Positions 33,327-43,166 of a DNA stretch of 64,000 nucleotides are shown in pieces; positions within the stretch are counted from its first letter, which is position 1, and each line of letters starts with the position of its first letter. Under the pieces are notes generated by a model. That model was not told the origin of the DNA. It saw nothing but the letters and a program-made list of their open reading frames with translations, and made no database searches. The DNA is taken from contig NZ_BJXV01000001.1 in the NCBI RefSeq assembly GCF_007991175.1, positions 390,654 through 454,653 of the forward strand. The letters run 5' to 3'. This DNA comes from Halovibrio variabilis (lineage in GTDB: Bacteria > Pseudomonadota > Gammaproteobacteria > Pseudomonadales > Halomonadaceae). Made by a program: the position numbers and the translations under genes.

Positions 33327-33743
33327 GTGTCCTATGTTTCTCATCCCTTCTCTGGCCGTTCTTTGCTGAATGGCCAGCGCGGCTTCACCCTGATTGAGCT
33401 GATGATCGTGGTCGTCATCATCGGCATCATTGCCGCCATTGCCTACCCCAGTTATACCCGCTACGTGCAAAAATCAGTGCGAACCGATGCTCACGCGGGC
33501 CTTATGCAGGCTGCTTCGCAGCTAGAGCGCTGCTATACAAGCACTTATTCTTACGCTGGCTGTAACATTCCTGATGAGTCGCCCCACAAGAATTATGCCA
33601 TTACGGTTGATACCGCTACTGGGGGTGGTTACACATTAACGGCGAGCACTGAACAGAACGACGGCTGCAGTGAGAACCTCACATTAACAGCGCGGGGCGA
33701 AAGAAAGCCGAATGGCTCAGAGGGTGGCCCGGATTGCTGGTGA
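33327..33743 (+). CDS. pilE: Type IV pilin-like minor pilin PilE
   Basis: The protein carries a type III signal: a short leader then [29 protein letters not shown], with cleavage after Gly and the essential Glu at position 5 of the mature form. It is followed by a small cysteine-containing globular domain (four Cys). This is the PilE minor pilin that primes or decorates type IV pili in Pseudomonas. GTG 33327 has AGGAG 9 bases upstream; an in-frame ATG at 33297 lacks such a site but cannot be excluded. It leads an operon with fimT, pilV, pilW and pilX-like genes. Confidence 0.85.
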   Translation: MSYVSHPFSGRSLLNGQRGFTLIELMIVVVIIGIIAAIAYPSYTRYVQKSVRTDAHAGLMQAASQLERCYTSTYSYAGCNIPDESPHKNYAITVDTATGGGYTLTASTEQNDGCSENLTLTARGERKPNGSEGGPDCW

Positions 33744-33747
33744 TTCT

Positions 33748-34233
33748 ATGCTAAACCGCGGCTTCACGCTGATTGAGCTAATGATTACGTTGGCCATCGC
33801 GGCGATTCTCGCCACTATCGCGGTGCCGTCATTCTCCAATTTTATCGCTCGCCAGCAACTGGCAAGCGATGCGAATACAGTGTTGTCAGGACTAAATTAC
33901 ACCCGTAGCCAAGCGATTACACAGCGTATTGAAGTCAATTTTAAGATTGAGAAGAACGATGATAGCTGGCGCTTTAGCGTCAAGCCTGAAGACGATAACG
34001 ACACCTTGGCGCAGACGAGAAATGCCGTAGGCAACAGCTCTATACAGTTGGATGCTAATATAACGGTAAAATTTGAGGGGCTTGGTAAAGCTGTAAATTG
34101 CGGTAGTAGCGATTGTGAAATCAGGCTAGACCATTCGAGGTTAGAAGATTGCCGTATCATTCTTGTTAATGGGCTAGGGCGTGTACGAAGCCTCACAAAG
34201 GATGAACGAGAACAAGAAGAGGCTTGCAGCTAA
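33748..34233 (+). CDS. fimT: Minor pseudopilin FimT/FimU (GspH family)
   Basis: The 161-residue protein begins [38 protein letters not shown], a prepilin leader of only four residues plus the long N-terminal helix. QLASDANTVLSGLNYTRSQAI identifies the GspH/FimT family. Such proteins form the tip complex that starts type IV pilus assembly. ATG 33748 lies 4 bp after the pilE stop; the longer frame from 33712 would overlap pilE and spoil the leader. The C-terminal part has paired cysteines. Confidence 0.85.
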   Translation: MLNRGFTLIELMITLAIAAILATIAVPSFSNFIARQQLASDANTVLSGLNYTRSQAITQRIEVNFKIEKNDDSWRFSVKPEDDNDTLAQTRNAVGNSSIQLDANITVKFEGLGKAVNCGSSDCEIRLDHSRLEDCRIILVNGLGRVRSLTKDEREQEEACS

Positions 34234-34673
34234 TGGGGCAGTCCAGATTGCGACAGCGAGGATTTTCATTATTAGAGGCCCTAATCGCGCTTTTGGTTCT
34301 CTCCATTGGTCTCATTGGTGTAGCGGCTATGCAGTTAAAAGCATTGCAGAGTGCCACCGCTGGCTACCAACGCTCGGTGGCAAGCGTCGCCGCTGTGGAT
34401 GCTCAGGAGCGGCTCTGGGCTGAGTTGGCAAAAGACGAAGTTGATAGCTGCGTAAATATCAACCTAGAAGAGTTTCAGGAACGATGGAAAGATGACTGGT
34501 TTGCCGATAGTGACTCGAAGCCTTTGCGTAATGAGAATGGTGGCGAAAGCAGCATCGAAAGAGGCCGCGGCGAAGACGAATGCCAATTTACTGTAGTGGT
34601 GGTGCTGAACAATGATGAGAATGACCAATTCGACTACACCTTCCGTCTCCCAAGGCTTGAGGCACCGCAATGA
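34233..34673 (+). CDS. pilV: Type IV pilus minor pilin PilV
   Basis: The 146-residue protein has the prepilin start RQRGFSLLEALIALLVLSIGLIGVAAMQLKAL, in which LLEALIALLVLSIGLLG is typical of PilV. It is a minor pilin of the pilus-priming complex. ATG 34233 overlaps the TAA of fimT (TAATG), so translation is coupled. The globular part is acidic and short. Confidence 0.85.
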   Translation: MGQSRLRQRGFSLLEALIALLVLSIGLIGVAAMQLKALQSATAGYQRSVASVAAVDAQERLWAELAKDEVDSCVNINLEEFQERWKDDWFADSDSKPLRNENGGESSIERGRGEDECQFTVVVVLNNDENDQFDYTFRLPRLEAPQ

Positions 34674-35143
34674 AACAGCGCCAATACGGGTTTACCCTAG
34701 TGGAGCTAATGGTCGCAATGGTCATCGGCACGGTGATTATCCTGGGCGCTGGTCAACTTTTTTTAACGACCTTTCAAACGTTTCAAACCGTTGACAAGAT
34801 CAGTCGTAAACAAGAGTCATTAATTTTTGTGGTAAGTACTCTGACAGAAGCAGGTCGTAAAGGAGATATTGGAAACTACGCTATCGTTCCAGATGCGCGA
34901 AGCTCTGACAGCAGAACACGTTATTATTGTGTTTTGCAGGACGAGGTTGAAAATCAGCCTCTAGTTGATCTTGCCCAAGTTGATGACGAGAAAGCCTGCC
35001 CGGCGCTTTTTGAATCCAAAGGCGATACAGTAGTATCTCGCTTAATTACGTTGCCTATTGGTGATTGCCGAGAAGACGTGAGTGAGACGTGCGATCGAAT
35101 CACCTTCACCATCAGCGAGCGGAATAAAGTAATCACACAATAA
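34670..35143 (+). CDS. pilW: Type IV pilus minor pilin PilW (short form)
   Basis: The 157-residue protein starts MKQRQYGFTLVELMVAMVIGTVIILGAGQLFLTTFQTF, a prepilin leader and helix typical of PilW. It is shorter than the usual 250-300 residues of PilW; the C-terminal half seems reduced rather than frameshifted, since the frame ends cleanly and the next gene follows 11 bp later. ATG overlaps the pilV stop (ATGA). Four cysteines lie in the globular part. Confidence 0.78.
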   Translation: MKQRQYGFTLVELMVAMVIGTVIILGAGQLFLTTFQTFQTVDKISRKQESLIFVVSTLTEAGRKGDIGNYAIVPDARSSDSRTRYYCVLQDEVENQPLVDLAQVDDEKACPALFESKGDTVVSRLITLPIGDCREDVSETCDRITFTISERNKVITQ

Positions 35144-35154
35144 AGGCCAGCCTC

Positions 35155-37578
35155 ATGAAGCAGCAACAAGGTGCAGCGTTAGTGATTGTTATGGCGCTTC
35201 TCTCGGGCGCGTTGATGTTAGGTATGTCAGGTATGCAGAGTGCGTTGATTGATGAGCGTTTGGCAGGTAATTATCGAGCCTCGACGCAGGCTCAGATGAC
35301 ATCAGACAGCATATTAGCCGCCTTAGCCAGTGATTCAAACCAGGCTTCCCGTGAAAGCTATCTTGCTGAGCGCCTTGAAATGGGTGGCGGAAAACTGCAG
35401 GGGGTTGAGCTAGCAGGAGTTTTAAGAGACCGTACGTTAAATGATTTTATTAATGATTTGCTTCCTGGCAATTTTGCAGAGCTAGAAGAGAGTGAGCAGG
35501 ATGCTATAAAAAGAGATCTATTAACCAATCTAGAATTAACTTTTGAAGTTAATACACAAGATAAAACAGTCACCATCACATCACGTGATCGAGGTTTACG
35601 TAATAGTGCACTACGTGATTCATCGGTTGTTTACCGCTATAATATTGAGAAGACAGACGGCGAAGGCCTGTTAAGTGAGGGTGTCATCACCTGCTATGGC
35701 GCTAATTTGCAAGGTGGAGGAGGCGTTGCAATTGATAGTTTTGATTCTCGGAAAGGTGCCTATGGTGTTGGGAAGAATAGCGGTGGAAAGGCTTCACTGA
35801 TAGCTCTCCATGAAAATAGCGATTTACTTTTTAATATGGGGAGTGCGCCAGGAGTAACAGGTGATATTTATTCTGCAGGTCGAATAGAAGTAAATAATAC
35901 AATGCCTATTGATGGTAATGTCTATGCGGTTGGGGATGTATCACTTGAGGGGAACAGTGCATTAATAACAGGCAGTTTATATTCTGAGAATAATGTGTTC
36001 TTTCGGGTAGGAACACGGGTGGATGGCGATGTTTTTGCAAATAATAGTATTCAAGTGTTGGGTAATTGGGGGGGAGTAAATGCATTGCAGCCAGATGGCA
36101 GCATTAGAGCAGATACATCCTACGCAATTGGTGGCGGTGCGACATCTCCAAATATTTATACAGAGATAGGAAATAGAGTTGAAGGGGAGATAAGCAACCG
36201 AAACCCAGATGTTGATTTTGAAAGTTTTTTAAGTGAGGGGTTGAAGATTGTCAGAGAGAATGAAGCTTGTCCAGAGTACGGTTTGGGTCAGTTTTACGAA
36301 GATTACCAGTTTAGCAGTAATCCGAAAAATGTTGACGCGGTGAGTAATAATGGTCCAACAAGTTCAGATGTGCTAGGTGAATCTAAGAATGTTAACGGAT
36401 TTGAAGTTTTCCACGTTAATCGCTTGAAGATAGGTGGTAATGGTCTAGTCTTAGAAGAGCCGACTATAATCATTGCGGATTCAAATGTGGCTTTAGAGCT
36501 TTGGGGTGACGCTAATGCCATTACATTACGTGATGGCGCAGCTTTACGTATAGTTTCAAAAGGAAAGGTCTCTTTGAAAGGGTCTAACGTTTTTGATATG
36601 AATGGTTTCGACCCGGTTGTTGATGTAGGTGGGAGGTCTATCCCGGCATTCTCATTTATCTCGCTATATGAAGGTACTGGTAATGCTATCGATATGGCAT
36701 CCGATGGTGATATGTATGGCGAGCTGTTAGCGCCATCTGGAGGTGTAAATATTACCGGCTCAGCACGTTTAATGGGACGTGTTTTTTCAAATATACTCAA
36801 TCTGAGTGGTGGTGGTTCAATACACTATGATCGAGCTTATGCTGATGTGGCAATCGGGACGATAGCTTCTAACGCACAGTGGTGTAGTTTTGCTGATATA
36901 TCACCTTTAACTATCGTCAGCCCGGTGGGGCGTTTGAGTTTACCTTCTTCTCGTGCAGAGTTTAATGGTTCAGAAAAAGTGCCTGATATTACAGTTGCCA
37001 CTGGCGATGCGGAAAAGTTTTCCAGCGCTAGCACTGCTAATGGGGATATAGTTGAGGGTATCCCAGGTGGTTTATTTGATCGCGGAGAAAGTGCTGAAAA
37101 CTTCGATAATTTTATCGAGTTACTAAGAAATAAAGCTGATGATACCTTCAATGGCGTCAGTGGGAATAATGCTGTTTTTGGAAGTATAGGCGATGAAAAA
37201 ATTACCTTCGTAAATGGCGATGTCGATGCTAATAATGTTTCTGGTGCAGGAGTTTTGGTAGTAAATGGCAACTATAATGGAGGTGGGAATCCGGCTTTCA
37301 ACGGGCTAATGATTGTGCTGGGTAACTTTACTCAAAAAGGGGGTGGTGGAAGCGATTTTAATGGTGGGTTACTGATCGCTCCGTACAGCCGTAATGAAAT
37401 GGAGTTTAGTCCAGCCAATATTGAATTTAGCGGTGGAGGAAGCAACGATTTTAACTATAATGAGCAGGTGCTAAGAACTGCGTTCAACTTACTGAATGAA
37501 GATGAGAAAGAAAGTTGGGGAAGTTGTGGCGTTCCTAGTGATGGATTGATTACATGGTCGTTAATTGATTGGCAATGA
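35155..37578 (+). CDS. Oversized PilX-like minor pilin with a large C-terminal domain (807 aa)
   Basis: The N terminus QQQGAALVIVMALLSGALMLGMSGMQSALIDERLAGNYR is the PilX type (Q-x-G-A-A-L, lacking the usual Glu5), followed by the Q-A-Q helix. PilX is normally about 170-200 residues; here about 650 more follow. They are rich in G, N, S and D with beta-type repeats (GDIYSAGRIEVN, GNVYAVGDVSLEGNSALITGSLYSENNVFF, GDVFANNSIQVLG) that resemble polymer-forming or right-handed beta-helix folds, and a second half with NGDVDANNVSGAGVLVVNGNYNGGGN. Base composition is lower in GC than its neighbours. pilY1, the usual tip adhesin gene after pilX, is missing; this protein may take its place. It exits the cell through the pilus machinery if processed. 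Confidence 0.7.
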   Translation: MKQQQGAALVIVMALLSGALMLGMSGMQSALIDERLAGNYRASTQAQMTSDSILAALASDSNQASRESYLAERLEMGGGKLQGVELAGVLRDRTLNDFINDLLPGNFAELEESEQDAIKRDLLTNLELTFEVNTQDKTVTITSRDRGLRNSALRDSSVVYRYNIEKTDGEGLLSEGVITCYGANLQGGGGVAIDSFDSRKGAYGVGKNSGGKASLIALHENSDLLFNMGSAPGVTGDIYSAGRIEVNNTMPIDGNVYAVGDVSLEGNSALITGSLYSENNVFFRVGTRVDGDVFANNSIQVLGNWGGVNALQPDGSIRADTSYAIGGGATSPNIYTEIGNRVEGEISNRNPDVDFESFLSEGLKIVRENEACPEYGLGQFYEDYQFSSNPKNVDAVSNNGPTSSDVLGESKNVNGFEVFHVNRLKIGGNGLVLEEPTIIIADSNVALELWGDANAITLRDGAALRIVSKGKVSLKGSNVFDMNGFDPVVDVGGRSIPAFSFISLYEGTGNAIDMASDGDMYGELLAPSGGVNITGSARLMGRVFSNILNLSGGGSIHYDRAYADVAIGTIASNAQWCSFADISPLTIVSPVGRLSLPSSRAEFNGSEKVPDITVATGDAEKFSSASTANGDIVEGIPGGLFDRGESAENFDNFIELLRNKADDTFNGVSGNNAVFGSIGDEKITFVNGDVDANNVSGAGVLVVNGNYNGGGNPAFNGLMIVLGNFTQKGGGGSDFNGGLLIAPYSRNEMEFSPANIEFSGGGSNDFNYNEQVLRTAFNLLNEDEKESWGSCGVPSDGLITWSLIDWQ

Positions 37579-37645
37579 TGTGATCCGTTCGCCACGTGCC
37601 CGAGTGCACGTTATCATAGCGGTATTTGCCGAAGAGCCTAAAACC

Positions 37646-38668
37646 ATGAGCCAGACCGCCAAAACCCGTGTCCTTACCGGTATCACTACCACTGGCACCC
37701 CCCATCTTGGTAACTACGTGGGGGCGATTAAACCCGCTATTGAGGCGAGCCAAGACCCCAGTGTGCAGTCGTTCTATTTTATGGCGGACTACCACGCCCT
37801 GATCAAGTGCCCCGACCCCAAGCGGGTGCAGGAATCGCGCCTGGAAATTGCTGCCACGTGGCTGGCGCTGGGGCTGGATACCGACAATGCCATTTTCTAT
37901 CGTCAGTCGGATATCGCGGAAATCCCCGAGCTTACCTGGATGCTCTCCTGCGTGTGTGCCAAGGGCCTGATGAACCGCGCCCATGCCTACAAAGCCGCCG
38001 TTGCAGAAAACGAAGAGGCTGAGAACCAAGACGCTGATAAAGGCATCACCATGGGGCTGTTTGGCTACCCTGTGCTGATGGCTGCAGACATTTTAATGTT
38101 CAATGCCAACAAGGTGCCGGTAGGGCGCGACCAAATTCAGCATATCGAAATGGCCCGCGATATTGCCGGGCGCTTTAACCACCTTTACAAAGGCCAGCAC
38201 TTTGTTCTCCCTGAGGCGGTGGTAGACGACAAGATACAGCTGCTGAACGGCTTGGACGGTCGGAAGATGTCCAAAAGCTACGACAATACGATTCCGCTGT
38301 TTGCCCCCGAGAAAAAGCTACAGAAGCTGGTACGTAAGATTAAGACTAACTCCCTGGAGCCTGGTGAGCCGAAGGACCCCGACACCTGCACGCTGTTCCA
38401 AATTTATTCAGCCTTTGCCGCCGCAGAAGAGACCGCGAGTTTACGCGAGCAGTATGCCAACGGCATTGGCTGGGGCGATGCTAAAAATCAGGTATTTGCA
38501 TACTTGAATGCTCACTTGAGCGCCCCCCGTGAACGCTACAATGCACTGATGCAAGACCCCGCTCATATTGAAGCGGTGCTGCAAAAAGGTGCTGAACGGG
38601 CGCGGGAAGAGGCGGCAGTGAGAATGGATCGTTTGCGCTCAGCGGTTGGCTTGGGGCGGTTCGTTTAA
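37646..38668 (+). CDS. trpS: Tryptophanyl-tRNA synthetase
   Basis: The 340-residue class I synthetase charges tRNA-Trp. Marks are VLTGITTTGTPHLGNYVGAIKPA (the HIGH-like motif is PHLGN), YHALIKCPD, MGLFGYPVLMAADILMFNANKVPVGRDQIQHIEMARDIA and KMSKS in GRKMSKSYDNTIPLF. The start ATG 37646 (MSQTAKTRVLTG) agrees with the family; the frame is open 27 codons further up but that part is unrelated. It is separated from the pilin operon by about 70 bp. Confidence 0.96.
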   Translation: MSQTAKTRVLTGITTTGTPHLGNYVGAIKPAIEASQDPSVQSFYFMADYHALIKCPDPKRVQESRLEIAATWLALGLDTDNAIFYRQSDIAEIPELTWMLSCVCAKGLMNRAHAYKAAVAENEEAENQDADKGITMGLFGYPVLMAADILMFNANKVPVGRDQIQHIEMARDIAGRFNHLYKGQHFVLPEAVVDDKIQLLNGLDGRKMSKSYDNTIPLFAPEKKLQKLVRKIKTNSLEPGEPKDPDTCTLFQIYSAFAAAEETASLREQYANGIGWGDAKNQVFAYLNAHLSAPRERYNALMQDPAHIEAVLQKGAERAREEAAVRMDRLRSAVGLGRFV

Positions 38669-38725
38669 ACCCCGAGTCTTGGCAATGCCAGTAGCAACAC
38701 GTCTGTAATGAAACAGCTGTAATAA

Positions 38726-38762
38726 CGAAGCCTCTTCCGCCGGAAGGGGCTTCGCTGGTTTT
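38726..38762 (+). terminator. Hairpin terminator after trpS
   Basis: CGAAGCC-T-CTTCC paired with GGAAG-G-GGCTTCG (38726-38738 and 38742-38754) forms a long nearly perfect stem followed by CTGGTTTT. Confidence 0.65.
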
Positions 38763-38876
38763 GGGCGTGCGGCAGAAGCAGGCTAATGTTCTATAGTGCG
38801 TGTCACACAGGTCAAGCACGTTCACCTTTTTGACAACCGCTTGGCGATAGCAAAGCACCGACAAAGGAAATACGTA

Positions 38877-39890
38877 ATGCGATCGACGTACCGACATCAG
38901 GTATTTACCGAGTGTGCTTTGATTGTATTAACGTTGATGGTTGTTGCGTTAGTGCTTTGGCAGCTTGTTGGCCTGCTGGTGTTAATTTTTGGGGCAGTGG
39001 TAGGCGCCTGTGTGTTGCAAACGTGCATGACACCGCTTTTAAGGCGAGGCGTGCCACGTTGGTTAGCGCTTTTAACGGTGTTAATTGTGTTAACCCTGAC
39101 GCTAGCCTTAGTTAGCTGGGCATTTGGCGCGCAGGTGTCTGCTGAGCTGGAATCGCTAACTACCTTGATACCCGATGCGTGGCAACAGCTGCAGGAACGC
39201 TTGGAAGGAACACAGCTAGCGCCATTGTTTAATAATGCCGCCGAGCGGGCAGCTAGCCTGTTAGGCAACGGTATTTCTCAGGTCGGGATGGTCGTGGTCT
39301 CGATGGGAGGCAGTATCGTCAGCTTCTTCGCGCTTATTGTCGGTATGGTTTATTTTGCTGCACAGCCTGGCCTTTATCGCCGTGGTTTATTGCTACTGGC
39401 GCCGATTAAAAACCGGCCACGTTTGGCTGAGGCGCTGGATGAAAGCGGCAAGGCGCTGCGGTTTTGGCTGGGTGGGCAGTTGGTCGCTATGGTGGTAACC
39501 GGGCTATTAGTGGGGGTGAGCATGTGGCTGTTAGGCGTGCCAGCCCCGCTGGGCTTGGGGCTGATTGCTGGCCTACTGGACTTTGTGCCCTTGGTGGGTC
39601 CGCTCATCGCCGCTATCCCGGCGCTGTTACTTGCCTTCACGGTAAGTCCTCAAACCACGCTGTTGGTACTGATCGTGTATACGATTATTCAGCAAATAGA
39701 GGGCAATATTTTGCAACCGCTGGTACAGCAGCGCGCCGTTCACCTGCCTCCGGCGCTGCTGCTATTTTCGCTGTTTGCGGCAAGCACGCTGTTTGGCGTG
39801 GCCGGGTTAATATTGGCCGCGCCGCTAACGGTGGTGGTGTTTGTATTGGTTAACCGCCTTTACGTCACCCGCGAAGAAGAAACGCAGTAG
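38877..39890 (+). CDS. AI-2E family transporter (PerM/YdiK-like permease)
   Basis: The 337-residue membrane protein has seven to eight predicted spans. It carries the family signature near the end: LGLIAGLLDFVPLVGPLIAAIPALLLAF, then IIQQIEGNILQPLVQQRAVHLPPALLLFSLFAASTLFGVAGLILAAPLTVVVFV. The family includes TqsA and several Na+/H+ antiporters of halophiles; the substrate cannot be told. AAAGGAA about 9 bases before ATG 38877 (MRSTYRHQ) supports this start over the longer frame from 38796. Confidence 0.87.
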   Translation: MRSTYRHQVFTECALIVLTLMVVALVLWQLVGLLVLIFGAVVGACVLQTCMTPLLRRGVPRWLALLTVLIVLTLTLALVSWAFGAQVSAELESLTTLIPDAWQQLQERLEGTQLAPLFNNAAERAASLLGNGISQVGMVVVSMGGSIVSFFALIVGMVYFAAQPGLYRRGLLLLAPIKNRPRLAEALDESGKALRFWLGGQLVAMVVTGLLVGVSMWLLGVPAPLGLGLIAGLLDFVPLVGPLIAAIPALLLAFTVSPQTTLLVLIVYTIIQQIEGNILQPLVQQRAVHLPPALLLFSLFAASTLFGVAGLILAAPLTVVVFVLVNRLYVTREEETQ

Positions 39891-40032
39891 CTAGATCAAA
39901 ACGTAATAAACACCGCAATATAAATAATTGTACGATCTTTAGTGCCAGGGTTAAGCTTGTGTGCATTATTCACGCTGGTTAAGACGCCTACGCCGGTAGG
40001 TATCTTATTGCTCAAGCTTAAAAGGTGGCTCT

Positions 40033-41244
40033 ATGTCGACAAACTCTGTTGCTAAACCCGCAAGCTATCGCGTGCCACTGATCGCGACGGCGGCGATTGT
40101 GCTGGGCGCGTTGCTGGTGGGCGTGGTGTTTGACGCCAATACGGGCCTGCTGATGATTGTCGGTGGGCTGTTTGGTATGGCGCTTTATCACGCTGCGTTT
40201 GGCTTTACCTCGGCGTGGCGCGTGTTTATTACCGAGCGGCGCGGGCGCGGCTTACGCGCCCAGATGGTCATGCTGGCGATTGCCGTGGTGCTATTTTTCC
40301 CTGCCTTGGGGGCGGGCACACTGTTTGGTAGTGAAGTGTCGGGCTTTGTGGCGCCCATTGGTATCTCTGTGCTGGTAGGGGCGTTTCTGTTCGGATTAGG
40401 TATGCAGTTGGGCGGTGGCTGCGCCTCTGGCACGCTGTTCACGGCGGGAGGTGGCAATGCACGAATGCTAATTACCCTGCTGTTCTTCATCGTTGGCTCG
40501 GTCATTGGCTCGGCGCATTTTGCCTGGTGGCAAAGTTTTCCTGCCTTTCAGCCAATCTCGCTGGTCAATGTCGCTGGGGTTGGCGGTGGGATCGCGATTA
40601 GCTTAGTGCTGTTTGCAGCCATTGCTGCGTTTACATGGGTGATGGAGAAGCGTCGCCATGGTCAGTTAGAGCAGGCGCCAGCGGTCAATAAACACGGCTA
40701 CCAGCGTTGGTTAACAGGCCCCTGGCCGCTAGTCGCGGGTGCCGTGGCGTTGGCGCTACTCAATTTTGCTACCTTGGCGTTGGCAGGCCGCCCTTGGGGG
40801 ATTACCTCTGCGTTTGCACTATGGGGCGCAAAAGTGTTTGAACTCGTCGGCGGCGATGTGAGCCAGTGGGGCTATTGGCAGGCGCCGGGTAATGCAGCGG
40901 CTCTACAAGCCAGCGTTTGGAACGACATCACCACGGTCATGAACGTTGGGATTATGCTGGGCGCACTGGCCGCTGCCAGCTTGGCCGGTCGTTTTGCGCC
41001 TAACTTTAAAATCCCTTTGCGGTCTGTCCTGGCGGCGGTCCTCGGCGGCCTCATGCTGGGCTATGGGGCGCGCTTGGCGTTTGGTTGCAATATCGGTGCG
41101 TATTTCAGCGGTATTGCCTCGGGCAGCCTGCACGGCTGGGTATGGCTGGTCGCCGCGTTTGCGGGCAACATGCTCGGCGTTAAATTGCGGCCGTTTTTCT
41201 TTGCGGGCACAAAAGGCCCTAAGCCAAGCGCAAAAACTGCCTGA
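40033..41244 (+). CDS. YeeE/YedE family sulfur-compound (thiosulfate) permease
   Basis: The 403-residue protein is a fused YeeE/YedE (TsuA-like) transporter with about ten membrane spans in two related halves. The essential cysteines appear in GMQLGGGCASGTLFTAGGGN and ARLAFGCNIGAYFSGIASGSLHGW, which are the thiosulfate-relay motifs of the family. It probably imports thiosulfate or another sulfur species. AAAGGTGG precedes the ATG, and a terminator follows. The 140-bp upstream spacer has a small hairpin but no recognised operator. No TusA-like partner gene is adjacent. Confidence 0.88.
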   Translation: MSTNSVAKPASYRVPLIATAAIVLGALLVGVVFDANTGLLMIVGGLFGMALYHAAFGFTSAWRVFITERRGRGLRAQMVMLAIAVVLFFPALGAGTLFGSEVSGFVAPIGISVLVGAFLFGLGMQLGGGCASGTLFTAGGGNARMLITLLFFIVGSVIGSAHFAWWQSFPAFQPISLVNVAGVGGGIAISLVLFAAIAAFTWVMEKRRHGQLEQAPAVNKHGYQRWLTGPWPLVAGAVALALLNFATLALAGRPWGITSAFALWGAKVFELVGGDVSQWGYWQAPGNAAALQASVWNDITTVMNVGIMLGALAAASLAGRFAPNFKIPLRSVLAAVLGGLMLGYGARLAFGCNIGAYFSGIASGSLHGWVWLVAAFAGNMLGVKLRPFFFAGTKGPKPSAKTA

Positions 41245-41267
41245 TTTAGCGTTAAAATACCCTTGAA

Positions 41268-41304
41268 GCCTCGGTTTTTAATACCCTTAAACCGAGGCGT
41301 TTTT
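41268..41304 (+). terminator. Intrinsic terminator after the YeeE/YedE gene
   Basis: A 10-bp stem GCCTCGGTTT (41268-41277) with AAACCGAGGC (41289-41298), then GTTTTTA. Confidence 0.85.
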
Positions 41305-41421
41305 ATATCTTCGTGGTCGCTCTCTTCCACTTTTGTCGCAGTTGCATGTTACATTACCCCAGCCGCTGCATACGCCCTAGGTTGCTGCATTGCAACAGAA
41401 ATTGATAAAAAGAGAGTGCTT

Positions 41422-43101
41422 ATGACTACCCAGAGTAGACGCCCCTTATACCTTCCTTACGCCGGTCCTTCTTTGCTCGAAATGCCGCTATTGAACAAAG
41501 GCAGCGCGTTTACTCAGCAGGAGCGCCTGGCGTTTAACCTGATTGGTTTACTGCCGCAAAAGGTAGAAACGATCGAGGATCAGCTAGAGCGTGTCTATCG
41601 CCAGTATCAGCTGTGTCACAGTGACCTTGAGAAGCACATTCATCTGCGCGCCATTCAAGATGACAACGAAACGCTCTACTTCCGTATGGTTTCCCAGCAT
41701 CTTGAAGAGATGCTGCCGATTATTTATACCCCCACGGTCGGTCAGGCGTGTCAGGAATTCTCCAATATCTACCGTAATCACCGCGGCTTGTTTGTCAGCT
41801 ACCCGGACCGCGAGCACATGGATGATATCCTGCGCAGCGCCACCAAAGATAACGTTAAAGTGATTGTCGTGACCGACGGCGAGCGCATTCTAGGCTTGGG
41901 CGACCAGGGCATTGGGGGAATGGGCATCCCGATCGGTAAGCTGGCGCTGTACACCGCCTGTGGCGGCATTAGCCCCGCCTACACACTGCCGATCATGATC
42001 GATGTCGGCACCAACAACAAAGCGCTGCTGGATGACCCCATGTACATGGGCTGGCGCCACGAGCGGGTTGGGCAGGAAGATTATGACGCCTTTATGGACG
42101 AGTTTATCGCTGCCGTGAAGCGTCGCTGGCCTAACGTCCTGCTGCAGTTTGAGGACTTTGCCCAGGCCAATGCGGTGCCGCTGCTAGAACGTTACCGCAA
42201 TGAGCTTTGCTGTTTTAATGATGACGTGCAAGGTACCGCCTCGGTGGTGGTGGGGACGCTGATGGCCGCTTGCCAAGCCCGTGAAGAAACTATCGCTGAC
42301 CAGCGCGTGGTGTTTGTGGGGGGTGGGTCGGCAGGCTGCGGGATTGCCGAGCAAGTGGTGGTGTCGATGGAAGCCGAAGGGCTCACCGAAAGCGAAGCAC
42401 GATCGCGCATTTATATTGTCGATCGCGATGGTTTGATGACCAACGATCAAGCTTGGCAACGCGATTTCCAGCGCCGTTTAGCCCACGATTCCTCGTTAGT
42501 GGCGCAGTGGAACGGCCAGGGCTTGGAAGAGACGATTGCTCAGGTCAAGCCGACGGTGTTGATTGGCGTCTGCGGCCAGCGCGGTATTTTTACCGAGCAA
42601 GTGGTGCGCACGATGCATGCGGGCTGCGAGCACCCGGTGATCATGCCGCTGTCTAACCCCACGTCTCAAGCGGAAGCCGTGCCCGAAGATGTCATTCGCT
42701 GGACCGATGGACAGGCGCTTGTGGCCACCGGCAGCCCCTTCCCGCCGGTGGTTTACAACGGCCGCACTTATCCGATTGCCCAGTGCAATAACGCTTATAT
42801 TTTCCCAGGCATTGGGTTGGGCGTCATTGCCGCTAGTGCCAACCGCGTCACCGACGAAATGCTGATGAGCGCCTCGCGCGCGCTGGCCCGTGAAGCGCCG
42901 TTGGTCAAAGAGGGCAAGGGCGCACTGCTGCCGCCGCTGTCGCGTATTCGCGATATCAGCAAGTCGATTGCTTTTGAAGTGGCCGCTCAGGCACAGCAAA
43001 ACGGCGTGGCGTTAAAAACCAGCGGTACCACGTTGCGGGAGCTGATTGAAAAGGCTTCCTGGTCGCCGGACTATCGCACCTACCGTCGTCGGGCGTTTTA
43101 A
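41422..43101 (+). CDS. maeA: NAD-dependent malic enzyme
   Basis: The 559-residue enzyme converts malate to pyruvate and CO2 with NAD. It has the large-type layout: [24 protein letters not shown], then [66 protein letters not shown] with the metal-binding acidic residues, [17 protein letters not shown], and the NAD-binding [26 protein letters not shown] is also typical. ATG 41422 ([20 protein letters not shown]) fits the family start; the frame upstream runs through the previous terminator and is not coding. Confidence 0.95.
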   Translation: MTTQSRRPLYLPYAGPSLLEMPLLNKGSAFTQQERLAFNLIGLLPQKVETIEDQLERVYRQYQLCHSDLEKHIHLRAIQDDNETLYFRMVSQHLEEMLPIIYTPTVGQACQEFSNIYRNHRGLFVSYPDREHMDDILRSATKDNVKVIVVTDGERILGLGDQGIGGMGIPIGKLALYTACGGISPAYTLPIMIDVGTNNKALLDDPMYMGWRHERVGQEDYDAFMDEFIAAVKRRWPNVLLQFEDFAQANAVPLLERYRNELCCFNDDVQGTASVVVGTLMAACQAREETIADQRVVFVGGGSAGCGIAEQVVVSMEAEGLTESEARSRIYIVDRDGLMTNDQAWQRDFQRRLAHDSSLVAQWNGQGLEETIAQVKPTVLIGVCGQRGIFTEQVVRTMHAGCEHPVIMPLSNPTSQAEAVPEDVIRWTDGQALVATGSPFPPVVYNGRTYPIAQCNNAYIFPGIGLGVIAASANRVTDEMLMSASRALAREAPLVKEGKGALLPPLSRIRDISKSIAFEVAAQAQQNGVALKTSGTTLRELIEKASWSPDYRTYRRRAF

Positions 43102-43113
43102 CAAAAGAAAACC

Positions 43114-43140
43114 AAAAAAAGCCCCCACCGAGGTGGGGGC
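43114..43140 (-). terminator. Intrinsic terminator after acnA (bidirectional)
   Basis: A 9-bp stem of GCCCCCACC and GGTGGGGGC (43121-43129, 43132-43140) has an A run on its left, which becomes a T run for transcripts of the minus-strand acnA. It lies 26 bp past the acnA stop and also close behind the malic enzyme gene. Confidence 0.85.
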
Positions 43141-43166
43141 ATGCAAGCATTGGTAGGTTTGATCCT

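Noticed and set aside
37565..37645. N-terminal extension of trpS
   Set aside because: The extra 27 residues are not part of the family; ATG 37646 directly precedes the conserved core.
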